Below are positions 1 to 12,335 of a stretch of 64,000 bases of DNA, in pieces. This stretch comes from Apoda limacodes (Eukaryota; Arthropoda; Insecta; Lepidoptera; Limacodidae). The notes beneath the pieces were generated by a model. The model ran no database searches and was not told the DNA's origin. It saw nothing but the letters and a program-made list of their open reading frames with translations. Location of the stretch: positions 2,780,803 through 2,844,802 of the forward strand of contig OX291550.1 of the NCBI GenBank assembly GCA_946406115.1. Reading direction: 5' to 3'. A program made the position numbers and the translations under genes. Each line of letters opens with the position of its first letter. Within the stretch, counting starts at the first letter, position 1.

Positions 1-3000
1 AAAAAAAAAAACATTGTTTCAAATAAAGAAGCATATTTATTTTCAACTTATTAAATGTTGCCTCAAACTGATACAGTTTAATTTACTGGTTCAATCTTGT
101 TGTTATCACATTTTATTTTAACGGTGTGTATCGATCGATTTTCTCTTTTATCCTTTTTTACTGTTGATGTGTGATCTCTGTATAGGGAACCTTTTCGGTG
201 TTCAATATTCCACAAACGTGTAGGCGACAGTTAATCACGCAGTTTGTCCGCGTCACTCACAGATCAATGGCGTCGCGTCGGAAATTATGTATTCTGTAAA
301 TTTTGGCGCAAGTAGCATAAGCGTCAGCGTTTCCTGCATGTATGTATTAGTACATTACTGTCGAGGCCGTGAAGGTAAGCCTTTGCTGGATGAATATAGT
401 TGAAATGAGAAATTGCGAGATGAGTCTGTCAATAATACGAAACCAGCAATGGTCTTACTGCCGAGATACTAGAGCCTTAAAAACGCAGAGCAAGAAACAG
501 TTTAATCACAGAATTAAATTAAAAATAATCCTTATTTTTTTTAAATACATTGTCGCGCGTTACGCCGCTGCCGTGGCTGTAGCAGCGCAGTCAATCGTCA
601 CTGGTTAGTCCGATACAAAGACATAAGAGTAGCATCGACCGCTAAAGTAGGCGGAAATGTATGATCCCCGCTCACCGTCCATCGGCGCCCTCGCCGACTG
701 CCAGCCGATCCGGCAAAAAATTAATTCTTTTCTTGACGTTCAATAAACATAAACATAGGTATTAAATATCACTGGGAGATGTTTTTTTCCACAAAAAAGG
801 GATATTATTTTTTTTAGGTACATTCCAACAAACAACAACAAGCCATTTCCTTATTACTGATTTCATTCAGTTTTTGAAGGATAAAACTGTGGGTGCCGGG
901 TCAGCATCATACGTATGCGCAGCGACGACTGCTACCCGGTGACGACGCATCCTCAGTCGTCTCTGGTCCCGGTTCGAGAGCGCGCGCTCTCACCTTTGTA
1001 TACCTATTGTATAACGTTTTGTGTAATTATATTATTGTAACGAAGTATACAGTAACAAGTAAAGGAAATCAATTATACAAGTTCGTTGTATCATTTGTTA
1101 ACCTAATCTTGGAGTCAGAAAACAAAGGAGTACCTACCAAGTGGTGGGACGCATAGCGTATCGAGCATAATATTCCCCAACAAAATAATTAAGAAATTGA
1201 TGGAACTATTGATATTCCGATATCCAATAAGTATTCAGGTAAACCAACAAATATGTAATTATTATAATAACCATTTTTTGTCAATTTTGGCATTTGCGAT
1301 ATAGATACTTATATTACTGATACAATAATATCGTTATATTCACAGGATTATAATACCTGCAACTTCCATGTTTTGCATGCTCTTTGGGCACATGTGACAT
1401 ACAATAACACAATACAATAAAATGCAACAATTCTTCTCTGGCATAGGTATTATAAATAAATTAGTAAAACTCAAACATACATTGTAAAGCTTATGATGAC
1501 GAAAAATTGTTAAGTCTATTTGCCGCTTTGATAGTTTTTGGACAGTTTGTTATTTTACACGGCAAGTTTGAAAAAAGGATTTGAGTAAAATAAGCATATG
1601 TTTTAATATGTATGCATATGTAATATCTAGTATTAAGAAAAAAATATACTCGTAGGTAACGCGATTTCTTAAGAGTAAGAATACAGGTACGTGTAAAGAC
1701 GGAATGTCAAAATTTCAGTTTTGTCAGTTATTTTCCGAGGTTCACCCGAACCTTGTCTTGGATAATAGCTATTATAGATAACCTAGCTATTATCTATATC
1801 TACAAATCTATTTTTGTAGAGCATAACGTTAGCTCGCAGGTTGTTTTACTCTACTATGATTAAACTAGCAATATTACTTCAATTTTATTTCTTATCCATC
1901 GATTGAAGCTTTGCCTTATCTGACAATCAGTTAGAGCAGGAGTTCTGTTAAGTAGTCAGGCGCGTAGCCATGATTTGTATTCGGGGGGATGAACAGTGCC
2001 ATCCCGAGGCTAGTTGCCATGTCGAATAGTAACGTTTTAAATTGGGGGAAAATTAGTTTTTCCCTTGTCTGGTATTAAGTTCATCAGGCAACCTTGCCAA
2101 AACACGAGGCGTGCGTGCGGCACTTGTAGGTATCGGACGGACACGTTCGGCGATACGAGCCGATCGCGACACCCGCCGAAGTAAACCAAAAGGGGCCGAC
2201 CTACCCAACGCGAGTGTTTCGTCATAACCAAAGTAGTAGTTTAATACACAGATCCTTGTCAGTCCGGGGCGACGACGACGGTGGCGCGGCGGCGAGGTTG
2301 TAGATTATCAACAGTACTTATCACATTTTAAACCAAAATAAATTTAAAATATTTTAATCTAACGGAAATAAAAACTTTAACCAAATTAAAAACTAAAAAG
2401 CAATAATAACATCAACGATTACTTATACGTCTAGATACCGTGTTCAAGCAAAACGAGCTCAAAACGAAAATCCGAGTACCTGATTTTTCATGTACTTGCC
2501 GTCAACACTACATCATACGCAATCTGCGAACTGTGCTCCCACGAAAAGTTATAAAAATGGCAGTTTGTGCAATAAAATTGTGTAGAAACTATTGGCAAAA
2601 AACACTTGATGAAAAAAAATCACTTTTCACAAGTTAGTTCAATCACTTATCTGCTTGTTATATTTGAGTTACGAACGAATTTTTCAAAATTATTATTTGC
2701 CAGAGTAGCAACAAATATTTTTCTGTCTGTGTTGCCAAGTCAGAAAATCTGTACCTTAAATTCCCAAGTTCAGTAAGGTGAACATTAAAACGAAAATTTA
2801 TTCTTTTTACCTAACTTCACATACCTACGTACATTATTTCAGGTTGATAAAGTATTTCTGTATTGATGACACCCGTGACACATTGTGTTCATAGAACGTA
2901 ATCACTTATGCAATTTTTTAAATTTTACTTTAACACAAACATGTCTAATGTATGGACTACGAAACTAAATTAATTTATCACTGTATCTTAAAACACATTC

Positions 3001-4539
3001 GTAGTTAAATAAAAATCTCTTGTCTTCACAACGAAAGGTAACGTCACACCTTGAACTCTTTGTATAGAATTTTAAATTTAATTACCTACTACTACATTAG
3101 CAAGACGGCATATGACCAGTAATGACCACTCAAAATTGGGTATGTAAAATTGGCTGTCTCATTGACACGTCACGTCCGGCTTCACATGGGTGCATTACGA
3201 TAATACACTTTGCGGCGCCCGCGCGCGTTTTACATTTTTGCTAAAATGTTGCTGTCCCTATCGAAGTCGACGCGAGCGCGAGACCCCCTTTCCCCGCGCC
3301 GCGCGCCTTATTCTGGTATGATTTTGTCGTATAGCTGGAACGTCAGTATTCTGATAAGCGATATGACTTTAACCCAAAAATACTATATTTTGAGCATTAA
3401 CGAAGTATAAATGAATTATCATCATTATTTTTTTAATTTAATAAGTATTTAATGTGCTGCCATATTGTTTATCCGATTGCGATAAAACTATGGTAATTTA
3501 TTGCTACCACTTGCGCTAAAGTTTTAGGCATGAAAGAATGTCATTGGTTGTAATGGAAAAGGCATTAGACGTTCTTTTCGGCGCGCTCTCTGAGAAAATA
3601 GCTAGGTACCTACTTATACAAACTTATAAAGGTTATGCGAGTTTTTTTTTTTGAAAAATTCTTTATTTATAGGCAGGAATGAATATTGAAATAGGAGGAG
3701 GTTTCTGAGCTAACATTCATTTATCTTTTTACGGAGACCAGCAAGGACGATAATAAAATAGGTAGGTAACACGGTACCTCGTAACATTTTGACCCACACA
3801 TACGGAATCTACCGTTTTTAAAATTTACTTTAAAATCATAATAATGTTAATAATAGTAAAATGTATGTAATTTTTGTGTTTCGAATTATTGTGTTTATTC
3901 ATTTAATTTAGTGAGAATGACAGTAAAGTTTTTTATTTAGAAAATTTATTATATTATCTAGGTCTGTGGTGCTTTAAAATTTTCGGAAACGTTTTAGTTA
4001 TAGTGTATAATAAGCACGAAGTTGCAGCTGTTTTGACCATAAATTACAAGTTTTTGCACTCTAATAATTTTAGAACTACACAATTTAACGTAAAACTGAA
4101 ACACCACAGAACTAGATATTAGTTGTCTGGTCTTGTTAAAACAAAAAACATTGAGTTTGAGGGATTGATATTCATCAGAGGAAAAAAATCCTGTTGTATG
4201 GAGCGCGCTGCGAATCCGATACTCTTAAGGGCGCGTTCGTTCTGGGATTAAGAGTTCCCACGAATGATACTTTTCACACTTTTGATAACGCCAGTTTTGC
4301 CACCGACACCTACCTTTCGTGTAGCTTTGAAACGTTACTAACAAAATTTTTGTTTACAAAACTTGCAAAACGAACGGTTGACGTACACACACTACGATAA
4401 AACACACACACACTACCATAAACAAAGAAAATGTATAGGCAGTTTGACAGATTAACACAAAAACCCCACCTCCAGACATGAGTCTAAAGTTTCATTTTTC
4501 GGTGGCAAAAGTGACAAAAATAACAAAAATATCGTAAAC
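1..4539. other. AT-rich noncoding DNA left of the provirus
   Basis: No open reading frame here shows a recognisable domain; the longest are under 90 codons and lack compositional support. The DNA is AT-rich, with CpG-dense patches near 640-720, 893-990, 2095-2300 and 3190-3310. The last part of the 2095-2300 patch is a GAC/GCG-rich run that could be untranslated or coding exon sequence of a gene lying outside, but no splice-framed exon can be demonstrated. I see no complete mobile element in this part. Confidence 0.5.
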
Positions 4540-4543
4540 GAAC

Positions 4544-4812
4544 TGTTACAGGGGAGACCTGAAATAGGTTTTTAAAAAAAGAAATTTAACACTTTAACAT
4601 AATCACTTTAATGAAAGAAATAAAAAATAGAACAAAAATTGTTTTTTTGGAAATAGAAGGGGCGAGTGGCAAGTGTGTAGCTTTCTGACCGGACTAGATA
4701 CGACTGACTGCTCCCGATGGCTCTTCAGCCCACCAGTATTACAGGACTGCTGACATTGCGTTTGTCTAAGCAACAAGTATTGCTAGTTACTAGCGTATAT
4801 GTATATATAACA
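4544..4812 (-). repeat. 3' LTR of the errantivirus
   Basis: This 269-bp repeat matches 20522-20791 in the same orientation, with about ten differences that include one single-base indel near 4594-4606. Its ends TGTTACAGGG and TATATAACA carry a 5-bp inverted terminus. The base pairs just outside are the gaac target duplication on the left and the polypurine tract on the right, which shows that this is the downstream LTR of a minus-strand provirus. Confidence 0.95.
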
Positions 4813-4824
4813 CCCCCCTTCTTA
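4813..4824 (-). promoter_or_regulatory. Polypurine tract of the errantivirus
   Basis: On the minus strand the bases directly before the 3' LTR read AAGAAGGGGGG, an uninterrupted purine run. This is the position and composition expected of the primer for plus-strand DNA synthesis, and it confirms the minus orientation of the provirus. Confidence 0.85.
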
Positions 4825-4856
4825 AGATGAAAACTCACGGGGTGAGTTTTCAGAAA

Positions 4857-6671
4857 TTATCCAAAACGCAGACGCGGTTGGACTTCAGGTATTTCGATAC
4901 CTGAATCTTTCGATACTTCTAATTTATCCTTTTTACTCATGAGTTTCTTTGCGAACTTGCCCCTTTTACAAAAATACACAATAAAAATTAACATTACAAA
5001 AATTAAAGATAAAACACTAATAACGGAAAAACTAATATGGTTGCTTATATTACTAAAAGGGTTGGTCATTTTTAATTCTTTCAGCTCTTGATCATATACA
5101 TTTTTGAGAGTTTCGAGATTTTGTAAATTAATTGTTTTTATTTCAGTAACTGGTAAGTTGACTCTTAATTTATCAAAACGGCTAATGTTACAACAAGGGT
5201 CGTTAATAATATTATAATCTGAAAGTACGACAGGTATGTTTACACTGGGGTTACTTTTCTTTACTAATTTAAGATCTTTATGATAGGCTATACATTTTAA
5301 TGGGATATCTAGCACGCCTGTTCCAGTTATCACAATTTCATTTGAAGTATTGTCATCACACTCTATTGAAAGTTTGGTTGGTTTCGATTGGACGAAAACC
5401 TATTTATCGCTGTTTAACTTGTGCCAGATGTTTATATCTCCATACAAAAACCTAAATTGGCAACTTACTGGCATTGAATTTAGAGCTTTTGTTATAATTT
5501 CAGTTTCACAAGACGGATTTCCCAAAACTGAATACAATTCAGTGATTTCACAAAGGTAAGTGTCGGTTATGGTATTTTTACAAAGGTTTAGGTCATTAAG
5601 AATAGTGTATGATGTTTTCTCTTTACTTACAGCTAAGAGTTTTCCGGAAGGTAAGATCATAGCGTAGGAGTTGGGGTTATTTACAGCGTGAGGAGTAGGC
5701 AAAGGTACAGTATTATAAAGGTTATATATTTTGTTATACTCACTGAAGGTATTTTCATTATAAAAACTAACTTATTATCTAAGTAATAACAAATCAATTC
5801 TGCGAGGTTCATTATTGTATGTATATTATTTAAGTCTAGACTAACAGGAAAAATTACAAATTTAGGCAGAGTTTTCAGGCTATCTACAATATCTTCATAG
5901 AACTGGTTTGGTGTTAAAATAGAGGGGTGCAGAGTATTACTTTTTACAAATAATATTGCACTAAGTATATCTTCTATCTTAAAAGAAAGAGTTAATAAGT
6001 GTGACTGCAAAAGGCTCATTCCTGAATTAAGCTTTGTTTTAATACTATTACTTATTACTAATTTGGACATATTGCTTACAGTCATAGAAATATTATTTAC
6101 TACTTTGTTTAGCTGATTTTGGTTATTTTCCATTTCATACAAGGAATTGTTCATATTTATCATAGCTGTCTGGGATATCACAATGTTTTGCTTAATAGAA
6201 TTTTCTAATTTTCTATCATTATCATACAGGGTTTGTAAAGCGTCATTATACGTTTTGGCATCATTTTCATCTAACGTGCCGAAGATATGTTTAAAAACGG
6301 TGCCTATACCGGAAAACCAAGCAGATCTTTTGGAGACTGATGTCGATATTATATGTGAAATAGAATCATAGTCGCGGAGAATGTCCTTGAATAGAATCTT
6401 GATATGAATCTAAAGGCTGTAGCATATTTCGGCATTGAATATTCTCAGAGTCCTCATTTGCATGACACATTGTTTGAATTTCGCCGAAAACATAATTAAT
6501 GTTTTCAATGTGATGTTTGAAATAGGATACGTCTACTGGGATTACTACATGGAAGTGGTCGTTTACGGTCCTCAAGGTGCCAACGGGATCGAAGAGTATT
6601 CCGGGACTTTTGGAAATATAATTGATGTATTTGTTGTTGTAAGCAGTCTGAGCATAACAGGCGGTGACCAT
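4857..6671 (-). pseudogene. env: errantivirus env (class related to baculovirus F protein), broken
   Basis: Envelope glycoprotein gene of the provirus. Four collinear open segments (6671-6366, 6181-5681, 5702-5400, 5333-4857) lie in frames 0, 2, 0 and 0, so at least two frameshifts (near 6366 and 5690) and one TAG stop (5400-5402) break it. The sequence between 6366 and 6181 continues the second segment's frame and holds a glycine-rich, hydrophobic stretch at the place where errantiviral env has its fusion peptide, followed by a long heptad-like, Asn/Leu-rich region. The last segment has a hydrophobic membrane span at about residues 100-122, then a short basic tail with Lys/Arg. In this family env mediates membrane fusion and is made from a spliced RNA. 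This copy cannot make the protein. The family call is firm; exact breakpoints are estimates. Confidence 0.85.
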
Positions 6672-6690
6672 TCTGAAATAATATCCTAAG
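6672..6690 (-). promoter_or_regulatory. Putative 3' splice site upstream of env
   Basis: On the minus strand a T-rich run ending TATTATTTCAG stands one base before the first env ATG (6669-6671). Errantiviral env is expressed from a spliced subgenomic RNA in characterised members, so an acceptor exactly here fits. No donor was identified, and the site is a motif call only. Confidence 0.4.
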
Positions 6691-6818
6691 TAAATCTAAC
6701 TGTAAAATTGCGTAAAATAATATATGACTACGTCTAATAAGTGTGTAAAATGTAAAAAAAAGGAAATAGTAAAATTATCACCTTAACCTATTTAAAATTA
6801 AATAATTCTATTCTTATT

Positions 6819-9800
6819 CTATTCAATGACATGTGCTGGTTTTAATTCGTCGAAATGGTGCTTCACATGTCGACGGTTTATTAAAAGGGACAACGTATTG
6901 TTGCCGTGGACCTTTACAATTTTATAGGGGCCCTTCCATAAAGGTGATAGAGCTTTGCGGAGCCGTAGGTGATTTTTCAGGTAAACGTATTCTCCGGTTT
7001 TGTATTCAGTAGGGCGAGTTTGTCCGTCATAGTACGTCTTGGATCTTTCTTTGGAAGCTACGATATTTTGAAGTGCCTTTTCCCTAGATACTTTGAGGCG
7101 GTGATGAAGCATTTTGATGTAATCTGGGTACGTCAGGTCAGTACGTGAGTCGAAGACAGAGTCTGGGATAAAAGGTTTGTGACCGAAGACAAGCTCATAC
7201 GGAGTAAACTGAGTTGTAGTATGGACATTGCTGTTGTAAGCGAGCATAGCGGTATATACAAATTTGTGCCAATTGTTCTGATTCTCATTGACATATGATT
7301 TTAGGTACTCTTTCAGAGTCGAGTGACTTCTCTCCAGAGCACCTTGAATCTGGGGATGGTATGGTGAAGACCAGAGCTGCTTTATTTTAAGGAATTCACA
7401 GGTTTTCTTAAAGAGCTCAGCGGTAAAGTTTGTTCCTTGGTCGGTAAGTATCATTTTCGGTATACCAAACAGGGATATGAAATGGACAAGGCACTCACAT
7501 GATTCTTCGGCGGTAGCATTTGAGATTGGGTATGCAATAGAAAATTTGGTCAAATCATCTTGTAGAGTGAGAATGAATTTTAAATTTTGGAGTCCTGCTT
7601 CAGGCAGAGGACCCACTAGGTCAAGACTAATTCGTTCGAATGGACGAGTGGAAGTACTCGTTATCTGCATTGGTGATTTGTTCGTTCTGCGTAGGGCTTT
7701 ATGTGATTGACATAGTTTGCAGTTTTTGACGTAGTTTTCTATATGAGTTTGCATGTTTTTCCAGAAGTAACGGTCTTTAATTCTTCTTAACATTCTGTTT
7801 GACCCAGGTGGTCCTGCTATTGGATTATCGTGATTTTCCCTGAGGAGCTTAGAGATTTCAGAGGGAGTTGGGTAAAGTATACTATTATGATGTATGTTAA
7901 CCGAAATATTTGTAGAATTAAATAAATACATGAGTATGCCGTAAATTTTTACAAAAGAATTTTGTTCAAATGGATTTTTGAAATCGGATACTGCGATTTC
8001 ATTAATGTCACCTGTAAGTAAAATGTCGTCTCTTACTGATTTCAGGGTTTTGAAGATGTCGGGATAGCTGGGGCTGTCGAAGTAGTATACTTTGGTAAAC
8101 AGTAAGTAGTATAACTTTCCTTTTAATGCGAATTTCTTAAAAGAGTGGAGTTCTCGTTCACCCTCAAGAATTTGGATAGAGTTAGCGGGAGAGGATATGA
8201 GGTCTTGAAGGTAAGGATTTGAGTCGTCAAGGTCAATCGATACGGGAATTAAGATGGTTTTCGAGGTACTCTTTAGAAGGTTCTCGTTATGTTCTCTCAT
8301 ATAGGTGTTAAAGGTCTCGTTTTTGTCTGCAAAGGATTTCAGGAAATTGGAGTAATCGTCATATGGATTGATGGGATTAGGAGGGATTTCTGGTGACGGC
8401 CCTGTTGTTTCGTTACAGTGATTGTCCGGTGGAGTAGGAGGATTTAAGGGGCTAAAATCAACGATTTGTCCTCCTGGGGATAAGTCGAGAGCGCCGAGAT
8501 CTGTTAAATCGTCTAGAATATCTTGGGGTATTTCGGAGCTGTGGCTAGGGTCTGTATTTGTGAAGATACCTGGCGTGGAAGGTTGAGGATCTAATGTGTC
8601 TTGTGTGATAGGATTAACAGGGAAACGAGACAAAGTGTCGGCGTTAACGTTCATTTTACCTTTGCGGTGTATAACTTCGTAATCGAATTCCTCTAGTTTC
8701 AATCTCCACCTGACGAGTTTGGATCCTGGATCCTTGCAATTAAACAGCCATTTAAGTGGCTGGTGGTCTGTTATTATTTTGAATTGCCGACCGTAGAGGT
8801 ATGGTCTGAATGTTTTAGTTCCAAAAATAATGGAAAGGCATTCTTTTTCCGTAACGCTATAGTTACTCTCTGCTCTATTTAAGGTTCGTGACGCGTATGC
8901 AATGGGACGGTCGCTTCCGATTGGACCTTGGGATAAAATAGCTGAGATCGCGAAATTGGATGCGTCACAAGTCAGAATGAATGGTTTTGAAAAGTCGGGA
9001 TAAGCTAGAACAGGGGCTGAGCATAGAGCAATTTTTAATTTTTCAAACGCTAATTGTTGTTCATTCTGCCAATTAAAAGGAACGTCCTTTTTTAGTAAGC
9101 TTGTGAGAGGTTTGGCTAGTTTGGACAGGTCTGGAATAAATCTTCTATAATATGATACTAGGCCCATGAAGGATTTAATATCTTTAGGGCTATTGGGACG
9201 CGGAAAGTCACGGACGGCTTTGGTTTTTTCGGGATTTGGCTTAACGCCTTCATCTGTGATAGTGTGCCCTAAGTAGGAAACTTCCTTGCGAAGAAATTCA
9301 CACTTATCGGGCTGGAGCTTGAGGTTGAAAGTGCGGAGTCTATCAAAAACATTGGAGAGGTTTTGGATATGTTTTTCGAGGTCAAAACTGTAAATTATAC
9401 CTTGTAGACCTGACAAGGCGGTGTTCATGAGCCGCTGGAAGGTAGCTGGGGCATTCTTAAGCCCAAAAGGCATGCGCGTGAACTCAAAATGCCCCTGTGG
9501 AATGGAGAACCCTGTCTTGGGGGCGTCCTTTCCCATCTTGATTTGATGAAAACCAAAAGCGAGATCAAGTGTACTGAAGTATCGAGATTTTCCTAACTGG
9601 TCTAGAATTTCGTTGATGTTGGGGATTGGGTAGGAATCTCCAATGGTTATATCATTTAGCTTGCGGTAATCTATAACGACACGCCATTTGAATTGGCCAG
9701 ACGCGTCTGCCTTTTTAGGGACAATCCAAATGGGAGATGACCATGGGGATGTTGATGGTTTTATAATCCCTTGGTCTAACATTTTATTGATTTGGGAGTT

Positions 9801-10250
9801 TACTTCTTGTTTATGTATTTCAGGAAATCTGTAGGATTTTGTGTTTATTGGAACAGAGGATGAAGTCGGTATTTCGTGTTGTACGGCTTCGGTACAAGTA
9901 AGTTTGTCGTTGGGCAAATGGAAAATGTCGGAGTAAGTGGAACAAAGATTGTATAAAGCGTCCTTCTCTTCTATGTTTAGATGGGAGACTCTTAGTAGTT
10001 TTAAAGTTTCTTCGGCTCGGATCATAGCGTAGTTCATGTCATCTTTGGAATAAGTGGGTATTTCAGTGTGGAAGATTTCATATTCTTGGGTTTTATCTAA
10101 TGGTAATAATTCGAGTTTCATGTTTGAATCAACTCGTAATGGTGATTCGGAAATATTTACGACAGAAATATTGACCCTAGAGTTTGGTTTTACCTTAACA
10201 ATACAGTTAGCTATTAAAAGGTTGTCTTTCGGTCTTTGGTCAAGATAAGC
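6819..10250 (-). pseudogene. pol: errantivirus pol: reverse transcriptase, RNase H, integrase; YxDD box deleted
   Basis: The 1100-residue open frame starts at Met 10121, but its frame is open to about 10250 and continues the protease region after a one-base frameshift. Reverse transcriptase spans about residues 95-280, with motif A Asp186 (STLDLAFGF). The catalytic YxDD segment expected after LQG (residue 241) is absent, and the sequence jumps to IYSFDLEKH. RNase H has Asp386, Glu425/427, Asp452 and Asp495. Integrase begins with an HHCC-type finger in which His764, Cys801 and Cys804 are present but the second His position reads AGPPGS. The core has Asp834, Asp894 and Glu930 (D,D35E spacing) and a GPY-type tail near residue 1065. 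Without YxDD it cannot polymerise. The protein would otherwise copy viral RNA and integrate the product. Confidence 0.93.
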
Positions 10251-10836
10251 CCTTTATAAATTTTTCACTGTTTATCACTGAGCATTCAATTACAGTTTCA
10301 GTCCGCGGGGGTATAGTGTAAACAGGTTCGTTAAATTTTAAGGTTAATTTTGCATTATCGACGACAAGGATATTGTCCGAATAATCTACTTTGCAGTTAT
10401 GTGCCAAAAAGAAATCATTGCCAATTATTCCATCATATGGGAGGTTTATTTCTTGAATTACGTGGAAGCTGTGAGACATAAAATTGCCAGGAACCTTGTC
10501 GTTTACGAAGAGTTTGAGTTGAAAGTGCCCTATTGTAGGGCTTGATTCTTGAATGGGGTCAATGCCTTTTATGTATATGGGTTCTTCTATTATGTTCGGG
10601 GCCATCCTTATGGAACTTTGTTTTAGCAAACTAATGGAGGAACCCGAATCGACTAGAAGTGTTAGTGGAATTTCGGAAACAGGTGTGTGGATTGAGACGT
10701 GAGGTAATAGTCTGTTAGGGTTCGAGTTTATTTCGTAGATTTTGGTATCTGTCTTTTGTTTTTCAGGTCGGTTGTATTTCTCGTCTTCAGGTAAGGTAAG
10801 TCTGGTGTTTCGAAATTGATCTCTAGCATAGGATAC
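10240..10836 (-). pseudogene. pol: errantivirus pol: protease segment, left part of split frame
   Basis: Retropepsin-like aspartic protease of the provirus, with the active-site motif LLVDSGSS in the middle of the segment and the hydrophobic IIGNDFF motif downstream. An open frame can be read from an ATG at 10848, but its first four codons belong to the inserted LTR (10837-10848), so that start is an artefact. The true upstream coding sequence continues at 18223, on the far side of the nested element, in the same phase once the atac duplication is allowed for. It stops at 10240-10242, where the reverse transcriptase frame takes over, which implies a single-base frameshift mutation near 10240-10255. 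Confidence 0.88.
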
Positions 10837-12315
10837 TGTCAGGTCCACACGGGTGTACCTAAATAAATTTCAATTATGTGACAATTTAGTTATAACTTCG
10901 AGGTTTCAAAATATTTAAAACTTGTACATTTGCCTGGAATGCGTAGGTCAGGTACAATATTTTTTGTTGCGTTTGAACCTTTTGGGACGAGAGGCCTTTC
11001 TTAGAAATGGTTAATTAACAGATGGTCGGTTCTGAGATGATGCATCAACGCGCCAAAAATTCAAGAGCGAGAAAGACGTACGAGTGTGTACGAGACAGAT
11101 GATTCGCGTAAGGGATGGTTTTCGCATAGTTATAAGAATAAGAGATTTACGGGTTTATTGCAAAGGCGATAAGGCTGAATAACACTAACGTATAATTGAG
11201 AGTTACAGCTTTGCTCGGACAAAGGTGCGCCAGCGCATTGCAGAAGGAAGGCGGGAATCGAGACAGTCGTTTTTGAACCGGAGTAAGGCGAACACTGGGG
11301 CAGTCGTTTTTGAACCGGAGTAAGGCTAACACGTGGGCAGTCATTTTTTGAACTAAAGGAAGGATAATACATGGCTAACAAGTGAACTGTGAGAGTGTTA
11401 CGTGTTGACGTACGGAGACCTTTGTTCAAAGCTAAGTATAACTGCATAATCAATTTCAGCAAAACTGTAAATATTCTAGCAAACTAGTTTGAAATGTACT
11501 CAATCCTTAATTGTTTCTAATCGAGTTTCCAATAATAACGTAGAGTTCGTATCTTGCGTAAAGATATATTTAAATTCATTAAATCTTGAACTTATTTGTG
11601 TAATAAAAGTAGATATTACTTAGAAGATCACTCTTTGGAAATATTGTGCGTATTAACCCTGTTTATTTCAGCAACACATTTTTTTTACTCCAGGCTCGGA
11701 GAGCCCATCCTAACCCGTAATTTAATTAACGTAAATAACTACTCGACACTTATTGTAATTTTGTGAGAACTTTTGTTTGTTTCTAAGTGTCGTATTTTCA
11801 GACTGTAACGTAGTTTGGTCTAGATAGTCCTTGTGTAAAAAAGGAAAGAGCTTTTCGGAAAGGCCTTTCTGGATTGAGGGTGAATGACCTTTACCAACTT
11901 TGGTCATCCATTGGGCAAGTTTTAATTTCTGATCTCTGAAGGCTAAACTTCGTGGAACAGAAATTGCGACTTTGGAGACAAGGAAAGGACTATCTACTTT
12001 CCCAAAAGGGAGATTTTTCTTTTGCAGCAGACAACGTCTTTTATGTTCAAAATATATACACTTTATCTCGTCAATTCCAGGTCTTTAACGCATGGACAAG
12101 CGAAAGGAGTGACTAAGGCGGACAATACGCGACGCAACAACGGAACGAGGTATCTAATATTGTCGAACGTGCACGAGAACGACAGCGTGTACAATGCCAT
12201 GTTTGGTAATGTTTTCCATTATTTAATAGAATTAAATAAATGATCACGTCATATCACAAGTCTTTTACTAAGCGATAGGCTGGGGATGTAAGAGGGTGAG
12301 AGGGGGGACCTCACA
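10837..12315 (+). repeat. 5' LTR of the LARD-like element
   Basis: This 1479-bp LTR is matched gaplessly at 16740-18218. Ends are TG...CA. It contains three tandem ~36-bp units with the core gtttttgaaccggagtaagg (11262-11370) and an AATAAA at 12235-12240, about 75 bp before the end, which could serve as the poly(A) signal. Small open frames at 11130-11462, 11722-11907 and 12022-12243 recur in both LTRs and look fortuitous. Confidence 0.93.
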
Positions 12316-12317
12316 TT

Positions 12318-12335
12318 TGGTGCCGTGACCAGGAT
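12318..12335 (+). promoter_or_regulatory. Primer binding site of the LARD, complementary to tRNA-His
   Basis: TGGTGCCGTGACCAGGAT begins two bases after the LTR. It is the exact complement of the last 18 nucleotides, CCA included, of eukaryotic cytosolic tRNA-His as I recall it (acceptor GCCGTGA paired with TCACGGC). Reverse transcription of this element is therefore expected to be primed by tRNA-His. Confidence 0.85.

Noticed and set aside
10240..10848. Protease ORF beginning at ATG 10848
   Set aside because: The start codon and three following codons come from the inserted LTR; the true upstream sequence is at 18223.
11130..11462. 110-codon frame, repeated at 17033-17365, and 73-codon frames at 12022-12243 and 17925-18146
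   Set aside because: They lie in both LTRs, consist partly of tandem repeat translation, and show no domain. Conservation comes from LTR identity.
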